Positions 25,189 through 33,044 of a DNA stretch of 64,000 nucleotides are shown here, one piece after another. The notes beneath the pieces were generated by a model. It saw nothing but the letters and a program-made list of their open reading frames with translations, ran no database searches and was not told the origin of the DNA. This DNA comes from J029 sp964482495. GTDB taxonomy: Bacteria > Planctomycetota > UBA1135. Both the position numbers and the translations under genes were made by a program. The DNA is taken from positions 76,036 through 140,035 of the forward strand of contig CAYZXS010000002.1 of NCBI GenBank assembly GCA_964482495.1, given 5' to 3'. Position 1 is the first letter of the stretch. Each line of letters starts with the position of its first letter.

Positions 25189-26940
25189 GTGTCGCGGCTC
25201 GAGCTCAAGGGCACGCCGGTCAGCCCCGGGGTGGGGCTGGGGCCGGCCTGGATCATCGTCGACCCGAGCGCGCGCCAGATCCCGCGCCGGGTGCTGACCG
25301 AGGAGGCCCCCGAGGCCGCCCTGGAGCGCTTCGAAGAGGCCCGGACCCGGGCCGTCGAGGACCTGCAGCGCATCCAGGCGGCCACCACCAAGGAGCTCGG
25401 CATCCAGGACGCCGCCATCTACGGCGCCCAGATCGCCGTCATCCAGGACCCGGACGCCCACCGCGACGTCAAGCGCCTGATCCTGGAGGACCGGCTCGAG
25501 CCGGAGTCGGCCATCCAGGCGCTGATCGACCGCTTCGAGGGCCTGTTCGAGTCGCTCGAGGGCGGCGAGATCAAGAACTGGGCCGCGGACCTGCGCGACC
25601 CCTGGCTGTGCGTCGTGCGCGAGCTGGAGATGGTCGGGGAGGAGCTGCTCGAGCACGCCGAGGGCGCCGGCCCGGTGGTGGTCGCCGAGGAGCTGACGCC
25701 CTCGCTGGTCACGCGCCACCACCGCCACCCGCTGGCCGGCATCGTCTGCAACCGCGGCGGCCGCTTCAGCCACGGCGCGGTGCTGGCGCGCTCCTTCGGC
25801 ATCCCGACCGTCACCGGCCTCGACCAGGTGCACAGCAAGGCGATCAGCGGCGAGCCGATCGTGGTGCTCGGCGAGGAGGGTCGGGTGCTGCTCGGCGTCG
25901 ACGAGCGGGAGGAGGGCCTCGCCGAGCGCATGGCCTCCGAGCGCGAGCAGCTGCAGTCGGTGCTGCTCGAGGCCGCCACCCGGCCGGGGGTCACCGCCGA
26001 CGGCACGCCGGTCGCGGTCTCGGTGAACATCGAGTCGCCCCAGGACCTAGCGATGTTCGACCCGGCCACCACCGCCGGCGTCGGCCTGTTCCGGACCGAG
26101 TTCGCCTACATGGAGCGGCCGTCCTTCCCGAGCCAGCAGGACCAGACCGAGATCTACGCCTCGATCCTGGAGAGGTTCCCGGGTAAGCCGGTGGTCTTCC
26201 GTACGCTCGACATCGGCGGCGACAAGCAGCTCCGCTACTTCAAGCACCCGAAGGAGGACAACCCGGCGCTGGGCTGGCGCGGCCTGCGGCTGTCGCTGGA
26301 GTGGCAAGACCTGTTCCTGATCCAGGTCAGCGCCCTTCTCAAGGCGCGCGAGCGCGGCGACGCCCGGATCATGCTGCCGATGGTGACCACGGTCGAGGAG
26401 CTGCGGCTGGCCCGAGACCTGATCGCCCAGGTCTGCGCCGGCAAGCAGAGCATCCCGGTCGGCATCATGATCGAGGTGCCGGCGGCGGCCATGGCGCTGC
26501 GCGAACTGGCGATGGACGCCGACTTCATCTCGGTCGGCACCAACGACCTGACCCAGTACCTGTTCGCGGTCGACCGCGACAACCCGTGGGTCTCGGACCT
26601 CTACCAGCCCTACCACCCGGCCCACCTGCGCATCCTGCGCCACATCGCCCGGACCTGCGGCGCGGTCGGCAAGCCGGTCTCGGTCTGCGGCGAGATGGCG
26701 GGCCAGAAGACCGGCGCCCTGTTCTTGGTGGGGGCGGGCTTCCGCCACCTGTCGGCCGCTCCGCCCTTCCTCGCCGAGGTGAAGGCGATCCTGCGCGAGG
26801 TCCCGATCGACGACCTGCGCCGGCTGGCTCACGCCGCCGCCGCCGCCCACACAAGCACCGAAGCTTTCAATATCTTGAGGAAAGGCGCCGATCGCTATTG
26901 GAACGCCATCGTGGAGCGCTCTGTAGGCTCTGGCAGCTGA
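25189..26940 (+). CDS. ptsI: Phosphoenolpyruvate-protein phosphotransferase (enzyme I)
   Basis: 583 residues. N-terminal KGTPVSPGVGLGPA, the phosphohistidine segment GGRFSHGAVLARSFGIPTV, and the PEP-binding barrel with GVGLFRTEFAYMER, DIGGDKQ, GIMIEVPAAA, FISVGTNDLTQY and VCGEMAG are all present. It phosphorylates HPr using PEP. No HPr or sugar-specific EII gene is within the window, so it may feed a regulatory (PTS-Ntr type) chain; this is inference. The GTG start follows glyQS by one base. Confidence 0.94.
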   Translation: MSRLELKGTPVSPGVGLGPAWIIVDPSARQIPRRVLTEEAPEAALERFEEARTRAVEDLQRIQAATTKELGIQDAAIYGAQIAVIQDPDAHRDVKRLILEDRLEPESAIQALIDRFEGLFESLEGGEIKNWAADLRDPWLCVVRELEMVGEELLEHAEGAGPVVVAEELTPSLVTRHHRHPLAGIVCNRGGRFSHGAVLARSFGIPTVTGLDQVHSKAISGEPIVVLGEEGRVLLGVDEREEGLAERMASEREQLQSVLLEAATRPGVTADGTPVAVSVNIESPQDLAMFDPATTAGVGLFRTEFAYMERPSFPSQQDQTEIYASILERFPGKPVVFRTLDIGGDKQLRYFKHPKEDNPALGWRGLRLSLEWQDLFLIQVSALLKARERGDARIMLPMVTTVEELRLARDLIAQVCAGKQSIPVGIMIEVPAAAMALRELAMDADFISVGTNDLTQYLFAVDRDNPWVSDLYQPYHPAHLRILRHIARTCGAVGKPVSVCGEMAGQKTGALFLVGAGFRHLSAAPPFLAEVKAILREVPIDDLRRLAHAAAAAHTSTEAFNILRKGADRYWNAIVERSVGSGS

Positions 26941-26960
26941 AAACGCTACGAATATGCACT

Positions 26961-26989
26961 TGGAAGCTGAGCCGGACTGGTCCATACTG
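26961..26989 (+). promoter_or_regulatory. Promoter of the SANT-repeat gene (TTGGAA, 17 nt, CATACT)
   Basis: TTGGAA (26961-26966), a 17-base spacer and CATACT (26984-26989). The predicted TSS is about 26996, giving a leader of about 50 bases. This 107-base intergenic stretch is visibly less GC-rich than the surroundings. Confidence 0.6.
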
Positions 26990-27047
26990 GAGACAACGGG
27001 CCTGTGATCTCAGCAGGCTCCAAGGGCCCCCACAGACCTTCCTTGGG

Positions 27048-27800
27048 ATGACCGGCGACTTCCATCAGCAGCAACGCGCGAAAGGCAACGGCCGCCGAAA
27101 AGGGCCGTGGTCGCAAGCGGAGATCGAACGCCTGAAGCTCCGCTACGGGCTCCGTTCGGACGCCCAGATCAGCCGCGAGCTCAACCGCTCCGTGGAGAGC
27201 GTGCGCCGCATGGCCAAGCGGGTCTTCGCCGGCGAGGAGCGCTTCGGCCCCTGGGCCGCCGAGGAGGTCCAGGCGCTGAAGAACTACATCGGCGCCGCCC
27301 GCATCGAGGTCATCTCCCAGATCCTGCGACGCACCCCCGCCGAGATCCGGCGCAAGGTCGAGGAGCTGCAAGGGCAGACGACCGCTGGCCCGTGGACCTC
27401 GGGCGACGTCCAGCAGCTCAAGCGGCTCTACGGCACCCGGAGCAACGCCGACCTGGCGGTGATCCTGGGCCGGCCGGTGGCCGACATCGAGGCCAAGTCG
27501 GCCGAGATCTGCCTCGCCAAGGACAAGGGCTTCCGGCGCCGCAGCGGCAGCAAGAAGGCGACGCGCATGCCGCGCTGGACCATGGAAGAGGGCGACCTGC
27601 TCAAGGAGCTCTACCCCGAGCTGAGCAACCTGGAGATCGCCCGCCGCCTCAACCGCTCGCAGAAGAGCGTGGTCTCCAAGGCCCACGACCTGGGCCTGAA
27701 GAAGACCTCGAAGCGGCTGCGCGACATGGGCCGCGAGAACGTCAGCCTGCGCTATCAGAAGCCGGACGGCGAGGAAGAGGGCCAGGACTCCGAGCGCTGA
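27048..27800 (+). CDS. Protein with four tandem SANT/Myb-like helix-turn-helix repeats
   Basis: 250 residues, basic, with no signal peptide. Four repeats start at residues about 20, 68, 115 and 175. Each has a leading tryptophan (GPW, GPW, GPW, PRW), an acidic position a few residues on, an LK-x-x-Y segment, and an I-x-x-x-L-x-R-x-x-x-x-V/I third helix followed by K/A residues, for example ISRELNRSVESVRRMAKRV and IARRLNRSQKSVVSKAHDL. This is the pattern of tandem Myb/SANT or GcrA-like DNA-binding helices. The C-terminus is acidic. A DNA-binding regulator or nucleoid protein is inferred. It has its own promoter and a long leader, unlike the leaderless genes around it. Confidence 0.85.
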   Translation: MTGDFHQQQRAKGNGRRKGPWSQAEIERLKLRYGLRSDAQISRELNRSVESVRRMAKRVFAGEERFGPWAAEEVQALKNYIGAARIEVISQILRRTPAEIRRKVEELQGQTTAGPWTSGDVQQLKRLYGTRSNADLAVILGRPVADIEAKSAEICLAKDKGFRRRSGSKKATRMPRWTMEEGDLLKELYPELSNLEIARRLNRSQKSVVSKAHDLGLKKTSKRLRDMGRENVSLRYQKPDGEEEGQDSER

Positions 27801-27820
27801 GGGAGCGGCGGCCCTTCGCC

Positions 27821-28141
27821 ATGCGAGAGCATCTGCTAGGCCTGTCCCGCGCGGGGGACTCCCTGCGCTTCCGCTGGAGCGATGAGCTCGAGGCGGAGGT
27901 CCTGATCCGCGACCTGCGGATCGAGTGCCCCTGCGCTCACTGCGTCTCCGAGCTGACCGGCAGGCGGCTGCTCGACCCGGCGACCGTGCCGGAGGACATC
28001 GACCTGAAGGACATGCAGCCGGTCGGGCGCTACGCCTACCGCTGCCTCTTCAGCGACGACCACGACAGCGGCATCTACCCGTTGGAGCTGCTGCGCACGC
28101 TCTGCGTCGAATCGGCCCGCGGCGGCCGAGCCCGGCAATGA
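27821..28141 (+). CDS. DUF971 family protein
   Basis: A 106-residue protein matching the GBBH-like / DUF971 domain: LRFRWSDELEAEVLIRDLRIECPCAHCVSE (with CxxC), a DIDLKDMQPVGRYAYRCLFSD middle, and DHDSGIYPLELLRTLC at the end. Bacterial members are often linked to Fe-S or Mrp proteins, but none is adjacent here. Function is unknown. It is coupled to the next gene by an ATGA overlap. Confidence 0.88.
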   Translation: MREHLLGLSRAGDSLRFRWSDELEAEVLIRDLRIECPCAHCVSELTGRRLLDPATVPEDIDLKDMQPVGRYAYRCLFSDDHDSGIYPLELLRTLCVESARGGRARQ

Positions 28142-28548
28142 GCCCGCTCGCGGCGGTCCTCGTCCAGACGCTTTCGCCGTGGGTGGTCTTCCCCTGCTTG
28201 CTGATCGAGTGGTGGGCGGTCTGGTTCACCCTCGGACGCAATTTCACGACCACCACCCTGATGACCCTCGCGGCCAACGGCGTCAGTCTGCTGGTGTCGG
28301 CCGCCCTGGTGTTCAGCGGCGTGCTCGGCGATCCCAGCTCGCCGGTGGGGCGTCCGGGGCCGCTGCGGCTGGCGCTGGCGGTCGCGGTCTGCCTCGGGCT
28401 GTTCCTGATCGTCGAGGCCTGGGTGCTGCGGCAGCTCATGCGCCGTCTGCGCGCCGGCTGGAGCTGGAACGGCTACGACCTGGCCACCTTCGGCGCCGCC
28501 AACGTCGCCGGCCTGCTGGTCTCGGCCTGGCTGGTCCACGCCCTCTAA
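28138..28548 (+). CDS. Small membrane protein of unknown function
   Basis: 136 residues with four predicted helices (about 8-28, 42-62, 80-98 and 115-135) separated by short loops. A WWAVWFTLGRNFTTTT segment follows helix 1. No enzyme motif is seen and I do not recognise the family. It overlaps DUF971 by four bases. Confidence 0.72.
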   Translation: MSPLAAVLVQTLSPWVVFPCLLIEWWAVWFTLGRNFTTTTLMTLAANGVSLLVSAALVFSGVLGDPSSPVGRPGPLRLALAVAVCLGLFLIVEAWVLRQLMRRLRAGWSWNGYDLATFGAANVAGLLVSAWLVHAL

Positions 28549-28575
28549 GCTCCGCCCCGGCCTGAGGGCGGCCGG

Positions 28576-30303
28576 CTAGCGGGCCTCGCCCAGGCGCCGG
28601 GCCAGCAGGGCGGCCGCGGCCTCGGCGCTGGCGCCCGATGGCGGAGTCATCGGCAGCTGCTCCTCGGGGTCAGCTCCAAGGTCGCGCAGCAGCAGGGCCC
28701 CGTCCGCCCGACGGAGCAGCTTGGCGTCGGGCGTTCGGAGCACGCTGTGGCCGCGGCCGGCGTCGTGGATGACGACCTCTTCCGGCGCCACTGGGTCGGC
28801 CTCGCCCACTGGCGGCAGGGCCCGGGAGGGGCCTCCCGCGCGGTCGAGGCCGAGGAAGCGGAGCACCGTGGCGGGCAGGTCCCGGCAGCTGACGATCGGG
28901 CGGACGCGGGTGCCCGCGGGCAGCTCACGGGGCATCCGCAGCAGCAACGGCACCTGGGTCCGGCAGTCGAGGCCTGCCGGGGCAGGGTCATCGGCGTGCT
29001 CGGGGTGGAAGCAGTTCCCGCGGTCCCCGACCACCACCACCAGACAGCCCTCGAGCAGGTCTAGGTCGGAGAGGCCGTCGATCAGCTGCCCGAGGGCCCG
29101 GTCGACGGACAGCAGCTCGGCGTCGAAGAGGGCGCGATCGCGGTCCAGGTCCGCGCCCGAGTCCGGAGCCGCGTCCGCGTCCGTCGTCGTCGGCGCCTCT
29201 GGGCCGGCTTCCGCGGCGGCAGGGCTCCCGGGCAGGAAGCGCTCGCGCAGCTCGGCGGGTGGAGTGTGCGGTGGCAGGGCTTGGTCGATGTCGAGGATCA
29301 GACAGAAGGGGCGGTCCGCGTCCCGCCGCTCGCGCAGCCAGTCGAGCGCCGCGGCCGCGGTGGCCTGGGCGCCGGTCCGCGGGAGCTCCAGGGGCGGGAA
29401 CCAATCCCGCCAGCGCCGTTGGAGGTAGAGCCTCTGCCGCGGCAGCTCCAGGCCCGGCTCGGTGAAGGCGGAGTAGCCGAGCGGGAGGCCGTCCGGGGTC
29501 AGCGCGGCCGCGGCGGGGCCGACGCCGGCGACCTGGTAGCCGGCGCGGCGCAGCGGGTCGGCCAGGCCAGGGCCGGGGCCGGCCAAGCCGAGCAGGGCGC
29601 TCCGGGCGGCTTCGGGAGCGGGACTGGCGGCGAAGGCGGCCTCGTAGAGCACGCCCTCGCGGGCCAGGGCGTCGAGCCGCGGGCTGGTCTGGCGGTAATA
29701 ACCCAGACAACCGACGTGGCCGGCGCCGACTCCGCGCAGCAGGACCACCAGGAGGTCGGCGGGGCGCTCGGCGGGCTCGGCGCCCGCAGGCGCGGCGTCC
29801 AGCAGTGGCAGGGTCCGGGGGCCCGCCGTCGGGGGCAGCAGGGCGCCGCCCGAGCCGGCGGCGACGGTCAGGGCCAGCAGCAGCACCGCCGAGATCGGCG
29901 TGAACAGGCTCGCTCCGAGCCAGCCCCAGCGGGAGCTCGCCGCCAGGCGCAGGAGCTGCTGCACCGCCAGGCCGATCAGGGCCGCGACCGCCGCCCGGGC
30001 CGGCGTGGGCGGCGGGAGCAGCGGCCAGGCCAGCACCGCCGCCACCGCGCCGAGCAGGATGCCGACCAGGTAGATGCCGGGCAGCATCCGCCACTCCCGG
30101 GAGCGGGTCAGGAGCGGGAGTACCGCGCCGGCGGCCAGGCCCAGGACCGTGCCGGCGCCGGCATAGAGCGGCCAGGCCTCGAGCCAGAGGCCGAGGTCCC
30201 GCTCATAGGGGTGCTGGAGCAAGAGGACCGCGCTCTCCACCAGGCCCGCGAGGGCGCACCAGGCGGCGCCGAGCAGGAGGCCGTGGAGGAGGCGGGAGCG
30301 CAT
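28576..30303 (-). CDS. Membrane sulfatase-like protein with degenerate active site
   Basis: 575 residues. Four to five N-terminal membrane helices (residues 1-155) precede an alkaline-phosphatase/sulfatase-fold domain. The fold is recognisable from GCLGYYRQTSPRLDALAREGVLYEAAFA and VVVVGDRGNCFHPEH, but key residues are lost. The metal-binding aspartates of the usual DTLRADHLG are replaced (LLRGVGAGHVG), and the nucleophile site reads ASPAPEAARSALLGL instead of (C/S/T)xPSxxxL. The final DHG motif is degenerate (GDRGN). It is probably a non-catalytic pseudoenzyme. It follows the 120-residue gene by 12 bases. Confidence 0.8.
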   Translation of the reverse strand: MRSRLLHGLLLGAAWCALAGLVESAVLLLQHPYERDLGLWLEAWPLYAGAGTVLGLAAGAVLPLLTRSREWRMLPGIYLVGILLGAVAAVLAWPLLPPPTPARAAVAALIGLAVQQLLRLAASSRWGWLGASLFTPISAVLLLALTVAAGSGGALLPPTAGPRTLPLLDAAPAGAEPAERPADLLVVLLRGVGAGHVGCLGYYRQTSPRLDALAREGVLYEAAFAASPAPEAARSALLGLAGPGPGLADPLRRAGYQVAGVGPAAAALTPDGLPLGYSAFTEPGLELPRQRLYLQRRWRDWFPPLELPRTGAQATAAAALDWLRERRDADRPFCLILDIDQALPPHTPPAELRERFLPGSPAAAEAGPEAPTTTDADAAPDSGADLDRDRALFDAELLSVDRALGQLIDGLSDLDLLEGCLVVVVGDRGNCFHPEHADDPAPAGLDCRTQVPLLLRMPRELPAGTRVRPIVSCRDLPATVLRFLGLDRAGGPSRALPPVGEADPVAPEEVVIHDAGRGHSVLRTPDAKLLRRADGALLLRDLGADPEEQLPMTPPSGASAEAAAALLARRLGEAR

Positions 30304-30315
30304 CGCCGGGGTGGC

Positions 30316-30678
30316 CTAGGCCGGGCCGCCGGAGGCGGTCCACTCGAGGTGCAGCCGGTCGCCGTCGGATTCGCCCCAGGCGCGGACGCCGTTCCAGCGT
30401 TCGTCCAGCTCGGCCAGTCGGCTGCGCAGGGTGCCGAGGGCCATGCCGCGGGCGATTCCGGCGCCCTCGAGGTCGAAGTCGCTCAGGACCAGAGCCCCGG
30501 CGGCGGGGCGGACCTTGGCCACCAGGGTGACGCGGCCGACCAGCGGGGCTTGGGCTTCGAGCCGGAGCCGGCTCATGTCCAGCTCCAGGCCGGTGGGCTG
30601 GATCTTGCCGCCCAGCGGCAAGAGCCGGCTCAGGAGCTGCTCCAGGCCGTCCAGGTCGAGGTCGATCGCGATCCGCAT
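30316..30678 (-). CDS. Hypothetical protein, 120 residues
   Basis: No signal peptide or membrane helix. Alternating strands (IQPTGLELDMSRLRLEAQAP, RVTLVAKVRPAAGALVLSDFDLEG) give a beta-sheet-rich profile. I do not recognise the family. It has a promoter-like TAGACT eight bases upstream and leads into the sulfatase-like gene. Confidence 0.65.
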   Translation of the reverse strand: MRIAIDLDLDGLEQLLSRLLPLGGKIQPTGLELDMSRLRLEAQAPLVGRVTLVAKVRPAAGALVLSDFDLEGAGIARGMALGTLRSRLAELDERWNGVRAWGESDGDRLHLEWTASGGPA

Positions 30679-30686
30679 GCCGGCGG

Positions 30687-30692
30687 AGTCTA
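30687..30692 (-). promoter_or_regulatory. -10 element of the 120-residue gene (TAGACT, 8 nt from the start)
   Basis: Minus-strand TAGACT followed by eight bases and ATG, suggesting a leaderless or near-leaderless mRNA. Confidence 0.5.
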
Positions 30693-30757
30693 GCGCCGTG
30701 GGCCCCCCCGGCCGCCGGCGCCGAGCTTTCCCGGCGTGACCTGCGGTTCCAGGCCGA

Positions 30758-30763
30758 TAATCT
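30758..30763 (+). promoter_or_regulatory. -10 element of the VWA gene (TAATCT, 7 nt from the ATG)
   Basis: The stretch GATAATCTAGG offers TAATCT seven bases before the ATG at 30771, supporting that ATG over the GTG immediately in front of it. Confidence 0.5.
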
Positions 30764-30770
30764 AGGCGTG

Positions 30771-32069
30771 ATGCTTCCTTTCTTGCTCCTGGCGGCCCTG
30801 CTGGCTCCGCAGGGCGGCCGGGCGCCGGTCGCCGCCGCGCCGGCCGCGCGCCACCTGAGCGCCGCCACGCTGCTCGAGCGCGTCGGCGAGCGCCGTCGGC
30901 CGCGGGAGGAGCGCATGGCCTACCTCGAGGAGTTGGCCCAGCGCGGCCAGCCCTTGGAGTTGAAGCAGGTTCAGCGGATCCGCAGCGTCGTCCGCGGCGA
31001 GTACTTGATCGACTACACCCGCTGCCTCAGCTTCTGCGGCGCCGAGGCCCTCGAGGAGCTGCGCAAGCTGCGCAAGCGGAGCGACCCGGTGGTCAAGGCG
31101 GAGGCGGTCTACGCCATCACCCAGCTCGACCTCGCCGGCGGCGAGGCCTTCGCCAAGGAGGTCCTGGCCGACCGCCGGGCGCCGATCGAGGCCCGGGTCG
31201 CCGCCCTCCGCGGCCTCGACGCCCGGCGCTCGGTCTTCGCCCGGATCGAGGCCCTGCGCCGCCTGCTCAGCGCAAAAGGCGCCCTGCTCGCCGAGTGCCT
31301 GCAGGTGCTGCGGCGCCACCCGCAGCTCGACGACGCGCCCTACCTGGTGGAGCTGCTCCACCACCGCGAGGGCCGCGCCGCGAACGAGGCCGTGCGGCTG
31401 CTGCAGCAACTGACCGGCTACAAGATGGGCCGCGACCCGCGCGCTTGGCGCTTCTGGATGCTCAAGCACCGCGCCGAGGGCACCTCCTTCCGCGCCCTCG
31501 CGACCGAGGCGGGGGAGGACGACACCGAGACCATCACCTACCTCGGCATCCCGATCCTGGGAGACAAGGTCGTCTTCGTGCTCGACTCCAGCGGCTCGAT
31601 GGAGACCCCGCTCCCGGAGCACACCGCCCTCACCCGCGGCGCCCGGGCCGTGCAGGAGCTGGTGGCGTTGCTGCCGCGCTTGCCCGAGGGCGCCTCCTTC
31701 GACGTCGTCTTCTTCGACTCTTCGGTGACCAGCTTCGCCCGCAAGCTGGTCGAGCGCGAGGCCGAGACCCTGGACCAGGTCATCGGCTGGCTGAAGCGCC
31801 ACGTCTTCGCCGGCGGCACCAACCTCCACGACGGCCTGCGCGAGGCCTTCGCCCACGAGGGGGTGGAGGAGCTGTTCCTGCTCAGCGACGGGGAGCCGAC
31901 GGTGGGGGAGCTGGTGGATCCCCGGAGGATCGAGGCCCGGGTCCGGCGCTGGAATCGCTGGCGCAACGTCCGGGTCAACACGATCTCCTTCGGCGCTCCG
32001 CCGGAGGCGCGCAACTTCCTGTACCGGCTGGCGCAGGACCACGACGGCGTCTGCAAGGTCATCTGGTAG
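30771..32069 (+). CDS. Secreted von Willebrand factor A-domain protein with HEAT-like repeats
   Basis: 432 residues. Signal peptide (LPFLLLAALLAPQGG), a helical HEAT-like array (about 50-215), then a VWA domain (about 265-432). The metal-ion-dependent adhesion site is complete: DSSGSM, the GGTNLHDG threonine, and LLSDGEP with its aspartate. It can therefore bind Mg and a protein ligand at the cell surface or in the periplasm. An in-frame GTG directly before the ATG is an alternative start. Confidence 0.88.
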   Translation: MLPFLLLAALLAPQGGRAPVAAAPAARHLSAATLLERVGERRRPREERMAYLEELAQRGQPLELKQVQRIRSVVRGEYLIDYTRCLSFCGAEALEELRKLRKRSDPVVKAEAVYAITQLDLAGGEAFAKEVLADRRAPIEARVAALRGLDARRSVFARIEALRRLLSAKGALLAECLQVLRRHPQLDDAPYLVELLHHREGRAANEAVRLLQQLTGYKMGRDPRAWRFWMLKHRAEGTSFRALATEAGEDDTETITYLGIPILGDKVVFVLDSSGSMETPLPEHTALTRGARAVQELVALLPRLPEGASFDVVFFDSSVTSFARKLVEREAETLDQVIGWLKRHVFAGGTNLHDGLREAFAHEGVEELFLLSDGEPTVGELVDPRRIEARVRRWNRWRNVRVNTISFGAPPEARNFLYRLAQDHDGVCKVIW

Positions 32070-32114
32070 CCGGCCGCTTGCCCCCTGGCGGGCCCGAGAC
32101 GACGATGGCCGGCC

Positions 32115-33032
32115 ATGGCCGACTCCCTCCGCTGGCTCCCCTTGGCGCTGTCGAGCGCGGTGCTCGGCTCTGCCGTCACCGTCTGGCTGCTTCAGCCCGC
32201 CCCCGAGGCTGGTGACGACCCCGCGCAGCAGGCCGCGCTGGCGGCGGCCGAGCGCGAGCGCGACCAACTGCGGTCGCGCTTGGAAGAGCTCGAGCGGCGC
32301 CAGTTGATGGCGCCCGCGCCCGAGGCCGCCGGCCGGACGCCAGTGATCGATGATGCCGCGCTGCAGCGTGCGGTGGCGGCCTGGATGGAGCAGTACGGCG
32401 CCGGCCTCGCCGCCGCCGCCTCCGCGGAGATGGCCGAGACCGCGGGCGCCGACGCCGACGCCCCCCCTGCCTTCGAGGACGTCGACAGCGCCTTCGCCGC
32501 CTTGCTGGCGGATGGCCTCGACTTCGACGATCGCTCCGCCCTCTGGCAGCGCATCCGCGAGGCCGGCTTGACCGAGGAGGTGCTGGAGGCGCTCGAGCAG
32601 TACGCCGAGGACAACCCGGCCGACCCCGGCCTGCAGCTGGTGCTGGGCGAGGCCTACCTCGACCAGGTCTTCGCCCACGGCAACACCCCTGAGGCCGGCG
32701 CCTGGGCGATGAAGGCCGACGCCGCCTTCGACCGGGCGCTCGAGGCCGACCCCAGCCACTGGGAGGCGCGCTTCACCAAGGCGGTGTCGCTGTCGAACTG
32801 GCCGCCCTTCCTGGGCAAGCAGAACGAGGCCATCCGCCACTTCGAGCTGCTGGTCGACCAGCAGGGCGCCAGCGCCGCCAGCGGCAGCTACGCCGACACC
32901 TACCTGATCCTGGGCAATCTCTACCAGCAGACCGGCCGGCCCGAGGACGCGCTGCGGGTCTGGCGCCAAGGCGCGGGGCTGTTCCCCGACCGCCAGGACC
33001 TGCTGGACCAGATCGCGGCGATCGGCGATTGA
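32115..33032 (+). CDS. Membrane-anchored TPR-domain protein
   Basis: 305 residues. One N-terminal helix (LRWLPLALSSAVLGSAVTVWLL), a coiled coil (about 35-65, AAAERERDQLRSRLEELERRQ), an acidic/alanine-rich linker, then three to four TPR units (ALEQYAEDNPADPGLQLVLGEAYLDQ; AFDRALEADPSHWEARFTKAVSL; DTYLILGNLYQQTGRPEDALRVWRQG). A protein-assembly or scaffolding role is typical of TPR proteins, but the partner is unknown. It converges on the FG-GAP gene. Confidence 0.85.
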   Translation: MADSLRWLPLALSSAVLGSAVTVWLLQPAPEAGDDPAQQAALAAAERERDQLRSRLEELERRQLMAPAPEAAGRTPVIDDAALQRAVAAWMEQYGAGLAAAASAEMAETAGADADAPPAFEDVDSAFAALLADGLDFDDRSALWQRIREAGLTEEVLEALEQYAEDNPADPGLQLVLGEAYLDQVFAHGNTPEAGAWAMKADAAFDRALEADPSHWEARFTKAVSLSNWPPFLGKQNEAIRHFELLVDQQGASAASGSYADTYLILGNLYQQTGRPEDALRVWRQGAGLFPDRQDLLDQIAAIGD

Positions 33033-33044
33033 GGCCGGGCTCGC

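Noticed and set aside
30768..30770. GTG as start of the VWA gene
   Set aside because: The ATG directly after it gives better spacing from the TAATCT hexamer; the difference is one residue.
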